Source: Streptomyces sp. NBC_01232 (GTDB taxonomy: Bacteria > Actinomycetota > Actinomycetes > Streptomycetales > Streptomycetaceae). From it: a stretch of DNA of 64,000 bases. Positions 41,541-50,262 of the stretch are shown in pieces. The notes below the pieces were generated by a model that worked only from the letters and a program-made list of their open reading frames with translations, had not been told where the DNA came from and ran no database searches. Location of the stretch: assembly GCF_035989885.1 (NCBI RefSeq), contig NZ_CP108518.1, positions 682,001 through 746,000 of the forward strand, given 5' to 3'. Made by a program: the position numbers and the translations under genes. Position 1 is the stretch's first letter, and every line of letters starts with the position of its first letter.

Positions 41541-42407
41541 TCAACGCCGTGGCCTGGTCGCGATGGTGGCCGCGACCGTGACGGTACGGGTGTAGGTACC
41601 ACCCGGGTCATGGGCCAGCAGGGCGCGGCGCAGCTCGGACTCGAACGCGCCCTTCCGGTCGCCCAGCCGGGCCGGGCTGGAGCGGGGACGGGAGAGCTGC
41701 AGGCCGACCAGCTCGTCCACGGTGCAGCGCGTGGACCGCTCCCAGGTGGTGGTCCGGACGTGGGAGAACGCCGACTTCGCCAGACGGTCCTCAAGCTCCT
41801 GCAGGCCCTCCAGGCCCTCCAGCCCCTGCAGTTCGTCCCCTTGCTCGGCTTCCTCCGCTCCGCCCGCCGGGTGCGTCGACGGTCCGTGCCCCGTGCGGGG
41901 CGCGGACCCGAGGAAGCGCGCGCACACCTCGTCGACGACCGCCGGCCAGGCGGGGCCCCGGCCCTGCTGCCCGGCCGCCGCCCCCGCCAGGGTGGTGACG
42001 ACGGCGATCCCCCCGCGCGGCGCGAGCACCGAGTCGAGTTCGGCCGGCAGCCGGGTCGGGTCCATCCGGTGGAAGGCCCCGCCGATGACGCACAGGTCGA
42101 TCCGGGGCAGGCACAGCCTGCCGATTCCCGCGGAGTCGCCGCGCAGCCACGCGATGTTCGTGCGGCCCTGCTCCTCGGCGAGCCTGCACCCTTCGGCGAG
42201 CATGGCCGGCTCCGGGTCCACGGCGTAGACCTGCTCGACCAGCGCAGCCAGCCGCAGGGAGACGGTTCCCGGCCCGGCGCCGAGGTCCAGTACGGTCTGG
42301 GAGCCGTCGAGCGCGAACCGTTCCGTGAGGAGCGCGTACAACTCCGCCGGGTACGGGGGCCGGTAGCGGGCGTAGTACGGGGCGGCGGACGCGTACGGGG
42401 TGCTCAT
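41541..42407 (-). CDS. Class I SAM-dependent methyltransferase
   Basis: 288 residues. It begins with the YYARYRPPYPAELYALL motif of a common streptomycete methyltransferase group; motif I is VLDLGAGPGTVSLRLA (about 40-55), followed by YAVDPEPAM. A Leu/Glu/Gly repeat (LQGLEGLEGLQELED, about 195-210) encoded by short DNA repeats interrupts the C-terminal half. Substrate unknown. The ATG at 42407 has GGGAGG six bases upstream. Confidence 0.88.
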   Translation of the reverse strand: MSTPYASAAPYYARYRPPYPAELYALLTERFALDGSQTVLDLGAGPGTVSLRLAALVEQVYAVDPEPAMLAEGCRLAEEQGRTNIAWLRGDSAGIGRLCLPRIDLCVIGGAFHRMDPTRLPAELDSVLAPRGGIAVVTTLAGAAAGQQGRGPAWPAVVDEVCARFLGSAPRTGHGPSTHPAGGAEEAEQGDELQGLEGLEGLQELEDRLAKSAFSHVRTTTWERSTRCTVDELVGLQLSRPRSSPARLGDRKGAFESELRRALLAHDPGGTYTRTVTVAATIATRPRR

Positions 42408-42529
42408 GGGGTCCTCCCTGGCCGGGGTCGCATCCGCCGATGGTGGAGCACAACGCGGCCCCCGGTGGCGACTGGCCCCGCAAATCCCCCGTACGGATGC
42501 CTGCCGTTCACCTCTGCCCCCGTACGCGG

Positions 42530-44563
42530 TCACTTCTGCGGGGTCAGCCGCTCCCACAGGAAGGTGTGGACGAGGGCCTCGTTGAAGGCGGTCTGCCGGT
42601 GGTCGGTGGCTCCCGCGTGGCCGCCGCCGAGGTGCTCGTGGAACAGCACGGGATGTCCGTACTCGCGCAGCCGGGCGGCCATCTTGCGGGCATGGCCGGG
42701 GTGCACCCGGTCGTCCCGGGTCGAGGTGAGCAGCAGCAGCGGAGGGTACGCGGGCCCGTCCGCCCGGATCCGGTGGTACGGGGAGATCCGCTCCAGGTGC
42801 GGCCGGTCGGCCGGGCTGTCGGGATCCCCGTACTCGGCGATCCAGCTGGCCCCGGCCAGCAGCTTGTGGAAGCGCAGCATGTCCAGCAGCGGCACGTGGG
42901 CGACGACCGCGCCGAACAGCTCGGGGTCGCGGGTGAGCATGGCGCCCATGAGCAGTCCGCCGTTGCTGCCCCCCTCGATGCCCAGCTGGGCGGGGGTGGT
43001 GATGTCCCGGGCGGTGAGGTCCCGGGCGACGGCGGCGAAGTCCTCGTAGGCCCGGACCCGGTTCGCGCCGAGGGCCGCCCTGTGCCAGGCGGGGCCGTAC
43101 TCGTGCCCGCCCCGGATGCCCGCGACGACGTACGTGCCGCCGCGCGCGAGCCAGGCGCGGCCGGTGACCGCGCTGTACTGCGGGACCATGGAGATCTCGA
43201 AGCCGCCGTACCCGTAGAGCAGGGTGGGGCCGGGGCCCGGGCGGTCCTCGGGTCCGACGACGAAGTACGGCACCCTCGTGCCGTCCGCAGAGGTCGCGAA
43301 GTACTGGCGCACGGCGAGACCGGCGGTGTCGAAGAGGGCCGGGCTCTGCTTGAGGCTCTCGCTCTCGCCGTCGTCGCCGGCCGTGCCCCGGTACAGGGTG
43401 GAGGGCTGGAGGAAGCCCGAGACGTTGTGGAAATACTCGTCGCCGACGTCCGGGTCCGTGCCGGTGACCGAGGCCGTGGACAGCGGCGGCAGGCCCGGCA
43501 GGGGTGCCCGGTGCCAGCCGCCCGGCCCTTCGCCCGGGGTGAGGAGCTCCATCCGGGAGGAGACGTCGGCGCGCGTGGTGAGGATGAGGTGGTGGCGGGT
43601 CCAGCTGTACCCGGCGAGTGCGGTGCGCTCGTCCGGCGTGAACAGCACCTCGGCCTCGCGCTCCCCCGCAAGGAAGGCATCGAAGTCGAAGGCGAGGAGG
43701 CTGCCCGCGGGGTGGCCGAGCCAGGGCGACTTGGTGGTGACGGTCAGCCACCGGCGGTGGACGGAGACGCCCGCGTCGTCCGGCACGTCGACCTTCAGCG
43801 GCGGGCCGGCGGGGTCCTCCCGGAGCAGGAAGAGCTCCTGGTTCCAGAAGTCGATCTGCCGGTGGACGAAGTCCCGTTCGAAGCCGGGGGTGTCGTCGTG
43901 CCATCCGGAGGCGGACAGGTCGGACGGGTGGCCCTGGTGGACGAGCTCGGCGTCTTCGAGGGGCGTGCCGCGCCGCCAGCGGCGCACCTGGAGCGGGTAG
44001 CCGGACCCGGACATCGAGCCGGCGCCGAAGTCCGTGCCGATCCAGACCCGGTCCCGGTCGATCCACCCGATCCGGGTCTTGGCCTCGGCGACCGTGAACC
44101 CGTCCTCGACGAATTCCAGGGTCTCCAGGTCGAACTCGCGCACCACGCAGGCGTCGGCGCCGTCCCGTGACAGCAGGACGAGGGCGTGCCGGTACCCGGG
44201 GGCGAGCACCCGGCTGCCCGCCCAGGCCCACTTCTCCCCCTCGGCGTCGGCGAGTGCGTCGAGGTCCAGGACCACTTCCCAGGCCGGCCGGTCCGTCCGG
44301 TACTCCTCCAGCGTGGTCCGCCGCCACAGGCCTCGCACGTGGTCGGCGTCCTGCCAGAAGTTGTAGAGGTGGCGGCCGCGGCGGACGACGTAGGGGATCC
44401 GGCCGTCGTCGTCCAGGACCTCGCGCATCTCCTGCTCGATCACCTTGAACGCGGGGGACCCGGTCAGCGCGTCCACGGTCTCGGCATTGCGCTCCCGGAC
44501 CCAGGCGAGGGCGGCGTCGCCGGATACGTCTTCCAGCCACAGGTAGGGGTCTTCATCGCTCAT
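42530..44563 (-). CDS. Prolyl oligopeptidase family serine peptidase (S9)
   Basis: 677 residues, normal for the S9A group. The N-terminus DPYLWLEDVSGDAALAWV starts the hydrolase fold, a seven-blade propeller covers about 70-390, and the C-terminal catalytic domain holds Ser in GIEGGSNGGLLMG, Asp in TSTRDDRVHPGHA and His in LGGGHAGATD. It cleaves short peptides, often after proline, in the cytosol (no signal peptide). ATG 44563 matches the family start; the open frame further upstream overlaps the AI-2E gene and is not used. Confidence 0.93.
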   Translation of the reverse strand: MSDEDPYLWLEDVSGDAALAWVRERNAETVDALTGSPAFKVIEQEMREVLDDDGRIPYVVRRGRHLYNFWQDADHVRGLWRRTTLEEYRTDRPAWEVVLDLDALADAEGEKWAWAGSRVLAPGYRHALVLLSRDGADACVVREFDLETLEFVEDGFTVAEAKTRIGWIDRDRVWIGTDFGAGSMSGSGYPLQVRRWRRGTPLEDAELVHQGHPSDLSASGWHDDTPGFERDFVHRQIDFWNQELFLLREDPAGPPLKVDVPDDAGVSVHRRWLTVTTKSPWLGHPAGSLLAFDFDAFLAGEREAEVLFTPDERTALAGYSWTRHHLILTTRADVSSRMELLTPGEGPGGWHRAPLPGLPPLSTASVTGTDPDVGDEYFHNVSGFLQPSTLYRGTAGDDGESESLKQSPALFDTAGLAVRQYFATSADGTRVPYFVVGPEDRPGPGPTLLYGYGGFEISMVPQYSAVTGRAWLARGGTYVVAGIRGGHEYGPAWHRAALGANRVRAYEDFAAVARDLTARDITTPAQLGIEGGSNGGLLMGAMLTRDPELFGAVVAHVPLLDMLRFHKLLAGASWIAEYGDPDSPADRPHLERISPYHRIRADGPAYPPLLLLTSTRDDRVHPGHARKMAARLREYGHPVLFHEHLGGGHAGATDHRQTAFNEALVHTFLWERLTPQK

Positions 44564-44612
44564 CAGGCGATTGTGCAGGAAGCGGCCGGCGGGTGTGCGG
44601 GCGTCCGGCCGC

Positions 44613-45707
44613 TCACCCGTCGGCCGTCGGGTCGTCGGGGCGTACGCCGTCGGGCCGTACGCCGTCGGGGGCGAGGCGCGCATCGCGCAGCGCCGTGTGC
44701 ACCGACCAGACCACCGACACCAGCGGGACCGCGACCACCGCGCCCACCACCCCGGCCGCGATGGCGCCCGCGACCACCGAGATCGCCACCACCAGCGGGT
44801 GCAGCCGGACCGCCCGGCTCATCACCAGCGGATGCAGCAGGTGTCCCTCGATCTGGCCGATGACCACGATCAGCGCGACCACCAGGCCCGCGACGAACGG
44901 CCCCTTCGCGGCCAGGGCGACCACGGCGGCGACCGCGAGCGCGACGGGCGATCCGATGAGGGGGATGAAGGCCGCGAAGAACTCCAGCAGGGCCAGCGGG
45001 ACGGCCAGCGGGACCCCGAGGAAGTACAGCGCCAAGCCCACGAGGACCGCGTTCGTTGCCGCGACGAGGACGATCCCGCGGGTGTACCCGGTGAACGTGC
45101 GCCAGGCCGCGGCGCCGGAGATTCCCACCCGGGCGCGCACCGACGGGGGCAGCTGCGCGCAGAACCACGACCACTGGCGGTCGCCGCCGTGCAGGAAGAA
45201 GAACGAGCAGAAGACCGCGAGGGCGAGGACGGTCAGCACGTGCACCAGGCGCCCGGCCCCGCTGACCGCCGTACTGAGGACCGTGGAGCGGTGGCTCGAC
45301 AGGTACGCGCCGAGCCGGGCCTGGATGTCGGACAGCGCGTGCGGGTTCAGCCGGAAGGGCGGCCGCTCCAGGTACGCCTCGATGCTGGCCAGCCCCTCGC
45401 GGAACTCCCGGGCCAAGGTGGTGCTCTCCCCGGCCACCGCCTCGCCGACCAGGGTCAGCACCCCCAGCAGGAGCAGCGCGCTGCCGAAGAGGGAGACGGC
45501 GACGGACACCGAGCGGGGCAGGACGCGCCCGAGGCGGCGGGTGGGCCACCACAGGAGGGCGGTGACGACGAGGCCGAGGAAGAGTGCCACGGCGATCTCG
45601 TGGAACCGGCCCAGCAGGGCGAAGAGCGCGTAGACGGCGGCGCCGACCACCAGCAGGCGCCAGGCGTACGACGCGGCCGTACGCAGGAACGCGGACACGG
45701 GCGGCAT
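44613..45707 (-). CDS. AI-2E-family membrane transporter
   Basis: 364 residues with about eight membrane helices. The first pair (LLVVGAAVYALFALLGRFHEI and further) is followed by a soluble segment (about 95-165), then the C-terminal block FAAFIPLIGSPVALAVAAVV and GQIEGHLLHPLVMSRAV, which are AI-2E family hallmarks. Members export varied small molecules or exchange Na+/H+. The C-terminal GVRPDGVRPDD comes from a 15-bp DNA direct repeat at 44641-44669. Same strand as the downstream peptidase, 49 bases apart. Confidence 0.88.
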   Translation of the reverse strand: MPPVSAFLRTAASYAWRLLVVGAAVYALFALLGRFHEIAVALFLGLVVTALLWWPTRRLGRVLPRSVSVAVSLFGSALLLLGVLTLVGEAVAGESTTLAREFREGLASIEAYLERPPFRLNPHALSDIQARLGAYLSSHRSTVLSTAVSGAGRLVHVLTVLALAVFCSFFFLHGGDRQWSWFCAQLPPSVRARVGISGAAAWRTFTGYTRGIVLVAATNAVLVGLALYFLGVPLAVPLALLEFFAAFIPLIGSPVALAVAAVVALAAKGPFVAGLVVALIVVIGQIEGHLLHPLVMSRAVRLHPLVVAISVVAGAIAAGVVGAVVAVPLVSVVWSVHTALRDARLAPDGVRPDGVRPDDPTADG

Positions 45708-45892
45708 GACCCATGGGTGCCACCGCGGGCCCGCGATGCCACGCAGTGGGTTCCGGATTCGCCCGTCCGTGGCGGGTGAGGAGGCGCTCCGGCGGGCGCC
45801 GGCCGACGTCCGGCTCGGCCCGGGCGGGCTGCGGCCAGGGCCGCGAGAAAATCCGTTGCCGTGACCGGAATGTCCACGGACGATGGCATCTC

Positions 45893-47185
45893 GTGAGCAC
45901 TTCCCGATGGACCGCCCTCCTGCCCGACCCCGCCCCGTTCCGTTCCAGCCGCGACTTCCGGTTGCTGTTCTACCAGGGGACGGTCACCTATTTCGGCTCC
46001 TTCATGGCGATGATCGCGCTGCCGCTGCAGATCAAGCACCTGACGGACTCGCCGCTCGCGGTCGGCGCGATGGGCGCGGTGGAGCTGGTGCCCCTGGTGG
46101 TCTTCGGGCTGTACGGGGGCGCCCTCGCGGACGCGGTCGACCGGCGGCGGATGATCCTGCTGACCGAGGCCGCGCTCGGGGTGCTCGCTCTGGTGCTGCT
46201 GGTGAACGCGCTCCTGCCGGATCCGCTGCTGTGGCCGCTGTACGTGGTCGCGGCCGGCGTGTCGGCCCTGGCGGGGCTCCAGCGGCCGGCCATGGACTCG
46301 CTGATGGCGCGCATCGTGCCGCACGACCAGCTCACGGCCGCCGCCGCGCTCAACGGACTCCGCTACCAGTTCGGGGCGATCGCCGGACCGGCGCTGGCCG
46401 GTGTGGTCGTCGCGTACGCCGGTCACGCCGCGGCCTATTCCGTCACCGTCCTCGGGTTCCTCGGGTCGGTGCTGCTGTGCCTGCGGCTCAGTCCGGCGCC
46501 GCCCGTGAAGGGGGCCGAGCGCCCGTCGCTGCGCGGCATCGCCGAAGGCGCCCGCTACGCGTGGAGCCGCCCCGTGCTGCTGGGGACGTACGCCGTCGAC
46601 CTGGCGGCGATGTTCTTCGCCTTCCCGAACGCGATCTACCCCTTCCTCGCGGACGAGCTCGACGCGGTCTGGGCACTGGGTCTGATGTACGCGGCGGGGG
46701 CGGTGGGCTCACTGGTGCTCGGCATGACCAGCGGCTGGATGTCCCGGGTCCGCCGGCACGGGCTGCTGGTGGTGTTCGGGGCCACGGTCTGGGGCCTGGC
46801 GATCGCGGGGGCGGGCGCGTCCGCGAACATCTGGCTCGTGCTGCTGTGCCTCGCGGTGGCGGGCGCGGGCGACATGGCGAGCGGGCTGGGCCGCGCCACG
46901 ATCTGGAACCAGACGATCCCCGAGGAGCTGCGGGGCCGGCTCGCGGGCATCGAGGTGCTCTCGTACAGCGTGGGCCCGCAGCTCGGCCAGGTCAGGGCGG
47001 GCACGATGGCCGGCTGGACCGGTACCCGTTCGGCGTTCTGGGGCGGCGGGCTGGCCTGTGTGGCGTCGGTGGCGGTGCTGGCCGCGCTGCTGCCGAAGCT
47101 GATCTCCTACGACGCCGACACCGACGAGGACGCGCTGCGGCGGCGGGCGGCCCGGGAGGCGGAGCCGAGCGGCGCTGCGACCTGA
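45893..47185 (+). CDS. MFS transporter, enterobactin-exporter-like (MFS_3)
   Basis: 430 residues with about 12 helices (first: FRLLFYQGTVTYFGSFMAMI). LYGGALADAVDRRRMILLTE is motif A between helices 2 and 3; GLQRPAMDSLMARIVPHDQL and TIWNQTIPEELRGRLAGIE are conserved in the EntS-like MFS_3 group, which export siderophores or macrolides. GTG 45893 is chosen by alignment to the family start; no clear ribosome site, so a leaderless mRNA is possible. Divergent from the AI-2E gene. Confidence 0.85.
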   Translation: MSTSRWTALLPDPAPFRSSRDFRLLFYQGTVTYFGSFMAMIALPLQIKHLTDSPLAVGAMGAVELVPLVVFGLYGGALADAVDRRRMILLTEAALGVLALVLLVNALLPDPLLWPLYVVAAGVSALAGLQRPAMDSLMARIVPHDQLTAAAALNGLRYQFGAIAGPALAGVVVAYAGHAAAYSVTVLGFLGSVLLCLRLSPAPPVKGAERPSLRGIAEGARYAWSRPVLLGTYAVDLAAMFFAFPNAIYPFLADELDAVWALGLMYAAGAVGSLVLGMTSGWMSRVRRHGLLVVFGATVWGLAIAGAGASANIWLVLLCLAVAGAGDMASGLGRATIWNQTIPEELRGRLAGIEVLSYSVGPQLGQVRAGTMAGWTGTRSAFWGGGLACVASVAVLAALLPKLISYDADTDEDALRRRAAREAEPSGAAT

Positions 47186-47198
47186 TCCCGGGGCGGGT

Positions 47199-48539
47199 TC
47201 AGACGCCGCTGGTGGCGGTGATCCTCCCGGCGGCGACGGCGGCGGTCAGCAGGGCGTGGTCGGCGACCGTGCGGTCCGCGTAGCGGAGCGCGAAGCCGGC
47301 TACGGCGCGGTCGAAGGTGTCGGCGCCGCCGAGGTATCCCGCGATGGCGATGCGGTCTCCGGAGCGGGCATGGGCGCGGGCCAGGGCGCTGCCGCACAGC
47401 GCGGCGTACCGTCCGAGCAGGCCCGGGGACATGGTGGCGACGTCGGCGGACCCCTTCATGTCGCGCAGCTGGCGGCCGTAGAAGTCCCGCCCCGCCGGTC
47501 CGGTCGTCCAGCCGAGGAAGATGTCGCCCGAGGCCTGCATGAGCCGCTGGCCCGCTACCACCCGGTGCCCCTGGTGATCATGCGGGTCGGCCGGCAGGTG
47601 GTCCTGCAGGACGGACGGCACGGCTTCCTTGATCTGCAGGAAGAGCGGGTCGTCGGCGTCGCGTCCGAGGAGCAGCACGATGTAGCAGCGGGTTCCGACG
47701 CTCCCGACGCCGACCACCTTGCGGGCGGCGTCGGCGAACCGGAAGCGGTCCAGCAGGAGGCGGCGCTCCTCGGGGAGGGTGCTGCGGTACTTCCCGAAGA
47801 TCTCGTCGACGGCCCGTGAGTCCGTCCGGGCGAGCGGTTCGACCAGCGGCGGATCGTGGATGATCCGCCGGCGCCCGTCGCGGACCTCGGTGAGTTTGTC
47901 GAGCGCGCGGAGGCCGGTACGGCGGCGGGCGCGGGCCAGGTTGGCCTCCACCCGATCGCGCAGTGCGGGTTTGCGGACGAGGCGCGGCAGCTCGGCGGCG
48001 TCGATCCGGTGGTACCAGACGTCCAGCTCGGAGAGTGCGGCGAGCTCCCGCATCGTCCGCCGGTACGCCCGGGCCGCCGCCAGGGCGGCTGCACCGGAGC
48101 GGTCGTCGCCGTGGCCGTTGTCACGGGCGGCCACCGCGACGCTGGCGGCGAGCCGCTTGACGTCCCATTCGAAGGGTCCGGGGTAGGTCTCGTCGAAATC
48201 GTTGAGGTCGAAGAGCAGGGCGCGTTCGGGCGAGGCGAACATGCCGAAGTTCAGGAGGTGCGCGTCCCCGCACAGCTGGACGGTCAGGCCGGTCTGCGGC
48301 TGGGTGGCCAGGTCGGCGGCCATGACGGCGGCCGCGCCGCGCAGGAAGGCGAACGGTGATGCCGCCATCCGGCCGTATCGGATGGGCAGGAGTTCCGGCA
48401 CGCGGTCGGTGGCCTGCCGCTGCAGTATCCCGACGGGGTCGGGCCGGTCCGGGGAGGCGGTCCAGCGCTCGTGCGAGGCACGGCCGGTGATCTTGCGGAC
48501 CGCCCGTCCGCGCCGCAGCCGCTCAGCCGGACTGGTCAT
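47199..48539 (-). CDS. DUF2252-family protein (copy 2)
   Basis: 446 residues. The motifs mirror copy 1 at 14.6 kb: IRYGRMAASPFAFLRGAAAV, VQLCGDAHLLNF, LLFDLNDFDETYPGPFEWDV, KVVGVGSVGTRCY and ALARAHARSGDRIAIAGYLG. The kinase-like GDAHxxN and DxxDFD pair is intact, so the copy looks functional. ATG 48539 has AAGGAG about seven bases upstream. It ends 14 bases from the convergent MFS gene. Confidence 0.87.
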   Translation of the reverse strand: MTSPAERLRRGRAVRKITGRASHERWTASPDRPDPVGILQRQATDRVPELLPIRYGRMAASPFAFLRGAAAVMAADLATQPQTGLTVQLCGDAHLLNFGMFASPERALLFDLNDFDETYPGPFEWDVKRLAASVAVAARDNGHGDDRSGAAALAAARAYRRTMRELAALSELDVWYHRIDAAELPRLVRKPALRDRVEANLARARRRTGLRALDKLTEVRDGRRRIIHDPPLVEPLARTDSRAVDEIFGKYRSTLPEERRLLLDRFRFADAARKVVGVGSVGTRCYIVLLLGRDADDPLFLQIKEAVPSVLQDHLPADPHDHQGHRVVAGQRLMQASGDIFLGWTTGPAGRDFYGRQLRDMKGSADVATMSPGLLGRYAALCGSALARAHARSGDRIAIAGYLGGADTFDRAVAGFALRYADRTVADHALLTAAVAAGRITATSGV

Positions 48540-48667
48540 GCGCCGCTCCTTCTCGCCGGTCCTCCTCATCCTGGCGGCACGGCTCCGGTCCCGCATGTCG
48601 CGGTCCCCGCACCGGCCGGGGGCCGCTCGGGGTCTCGCGCGGGCCGGTCGGGGGAGGCGGTCAGGTC

Positions 48668-48730
48668 TCGTCCGGTTGTCGTCCGGTTGTCGTCCGGTTT
48701 TTAGTTCAGTTCTCGTTCAGTTCTCGTTCT
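48668..48730 (+). repeat. Two adjacent 11-bp tandem arrays
   Basis: TCGTCCGGTTG occurs three times at 48668-48700, then GTTCAGTTCTC occurs twice plus a partial copy at 48704-48730. Both units are 11 bp, about one DNA turn. The second array overlaps the end of the small zinc-finger gene and encodes its final ENEN. The region also has an unusual GTTTTTAG stretch that could terminate transcription. Confidence 0.6.
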
Positions 48731-48890
48731 CGGCGAGGATCCGGTCGGCCGCGTAGTGCGGGCAGTTGAGCGTGTGCCAGGTCACCGACAGTGACCGTGC
48801 TCCGGTCCGCAGGGTCCGCACCACGCCATCGGCGGCAGTGGCCTTGCAGAAGGGACACACGACTGTCTCCGGGCGCAGTAGATCGAACAT
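48717..48890 (-). CDS. Small Cys/His protein, hypothetical
   Basis: 57 residues: MFDLLRPETVVCPFCKATAA, then TWHTLNCPHYAADRIL. CPFC and the later HTLNCPH could hold one zinc. ATG 48890 has AAGGA seven bases upstream. The C-terminal residues come from a tandem repeat. Function unknown. Confidence 0.6.
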   Translation of the reverse strand: MFDLLRPETVVCPFCKATAADGVVRTLRTGARSLSVTWHTLNCPHYAADRILAENEN

Positions 48891-48982
48891 GCCGTGTCCT
48901 TCCCGCAGCTTTCTCACACCGGACCAGTCCAGAACTATCAAATCCGGCGCCATTCGGCCGCAGTACCCACAAGTACGGATGG

Positions 48983-49218
48983 TTATTGGGGGCCTTGGAC
49001 GGGCGGGAAGGGCGGCGGGGCGGGAAACGGGGGGTGTCCCGGGGCGGCGGCCGCGGCGGCGAGGACCCTTGCCGCGGACCGGAGTTCGCCCTCGGACCGG
49101 GCGCGGTCGGCCGGGCCGGCCGTCACTCCGGCGAGGCGGATGACGCCGTACGGGTTGCGCGGGACCGGGGCGATGACGCACGCACCGGCCGGGATCCCTT
49201 GCCGGGGAGGTTACCTCG
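48983..49218 (-). pseudogene. Coding-like frame without a start, probable C-terminal gene relic
   Basis: Between a TAA at about 49219 and the TAA at 48983-48985 one minus-strand frame has no stop and about 90 percent G/C third positions, reading AGACVIAPVPRNPYGVIRLA, then SEGELRSAARVLAAAAAAP. This looks like the tail of a real protein, but there is no start codon in reach and I do not recognise the family. It fills the 387-base gap between the small Cys/His gene and the MBL gene. Confidence 0.4.
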
Positions 49219-49277
49219 CACCACAGGACGCAGCATTTCAGTGGGGTGCATCCGTCCCTGCTCCTGCGCATCGCAGG

Positions 49278-50087
49278 TTACGCGGGACCACCGGGCTCGA
49301 AGCCCGCGAGCATCTGTTCCAGGGCGGCCTGGTCCGGTCCCGTGAAGGGGTCGATGCCCGGCACCGCGGCGATGGTGTCGATGAACTGCGTGGTCAGGCC
49401 CACCGCGGGCGGCAGGTGCGTGCTCAGGATGGTCTGCGGGTCCATCGTGCGCAGGGGGTCCACGGTGGTCAGGAACCTGTCCGGGTCCACCATCTGCACC
49501 CAGGGGCTGTCCACGCTCGCCCACAGCCGCTGGGAGGCCCGCAGGTCCTCCGCGGGCACATGGCCGACGTCGGTGCTCATGGCGATGTCCGCGGTGGGCA
49601 TGGGGCCTCCGAAGCAGTCGGAACTGAAGCAGGTCCGCGAACGGTCGTCGTAGAAGCCGACGGTGGCCGGGTTGTCGAACAGCGGGGGGCGGAAGGCGTG
49701 CAGCGTCCGGTCGCCCACGTCCAGGCTCTGGCCCGGATTGAGGAAGTACACCCGGTCCAGGGGCAGCGGCCGCTCGGTGGACATGATCCCGAAGCCCAGG
49801 AACGTGGTCACCACGCGCGCCGCGGGAGCGGCCTCGAGCAGCGCGAACAGGCCGCCCGTATGGTCGCGGTCCGGGTGGGTCAGCCAGATCCACCGCACGT
49901 CGGCCGGGTCGGTCACCGAGCCGAGCGTGTCGAGGAAGTCCCGGTCGGGCAGGCCGAGACCGGTGTCGACGACCACCGGCTGTGCGGCGTGCAGGACGAA
50001 GGCGTTGACCGGGAGGAATCCGATGCCCGGGACCTCCAGGCAGTCGGCGAGGACGGTGGTGTCGGGTCCCAGCTTGTGCGTGCCCAT
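49278..50087 (-). CDS. MBL-fold metallohydrolase (flavodiiron/ODP-like metal site)
   Basis: 269 residues. The metal motif THPDRDHTGG (about 70-79) has HxDxDH rather than the HxHxDH of hydrolases. This resembles the HxExDH of the oxygen-binding di-iron domain of flavodiiron proteins. SSDCFGG supplies the bridging Asp, and STHLPP the final His. No flavodoxin domain is attached. It may bind a di-iron site or be an atypical hydrolase. ATG 50087 has GGAG seven bases upstream. Confidence 0.8.
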   Translation of the reverse strand: MGTHKLGPDTTVLADCLEVPGIGFLPVNAFVLHAAQPVVVDTGLGLPDRDFLDTLGSVTDPADVRWIWLTHPDRDHTGGLFALLEAAPAARVVTTFLGFGIMSTERPLPLDRVYFLNPGQSLDVGDRTLHAFRPPLFDNPATVGFYDDRSRTCFSSDCFGGPMPTADIAMSTDVGHVPAEDLRASQRLWASVDSPWVQMVDPDRFLTTVDPLRTMDPQTILSTHLPPAVGLTTQFIDTIAAVPGIDPFTGPDQAALEQMLAGFEPGGPA

Positions 50088-50262
50088 GGCGGTCTCCACA
50101 GCTGTACGAGGTGCACGAGGTACAGGTCCTCCCTCCATCGTGGCGCCGTCCGGTTGCGCCCGCGCGCGGGAGGCGGTATCGGCGGGTGTCGACAGCCGGC
50201 CGACCGCGTGTCGTCGTGTGTGTGCGAGGGGGGAACCCGCTGTCCCCCCTCCTGCTCCGGGA

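Noticed and set aside
41541..44540. 999-codon minus-strand frame joining the methyltransferase to sequence under the prolyl oligopeptidase
   Set aside because: Only the first 288 codons upstream of the stop make sense; the rest is out of frame with the peptidase and Arg-rich. It is not a fusion.
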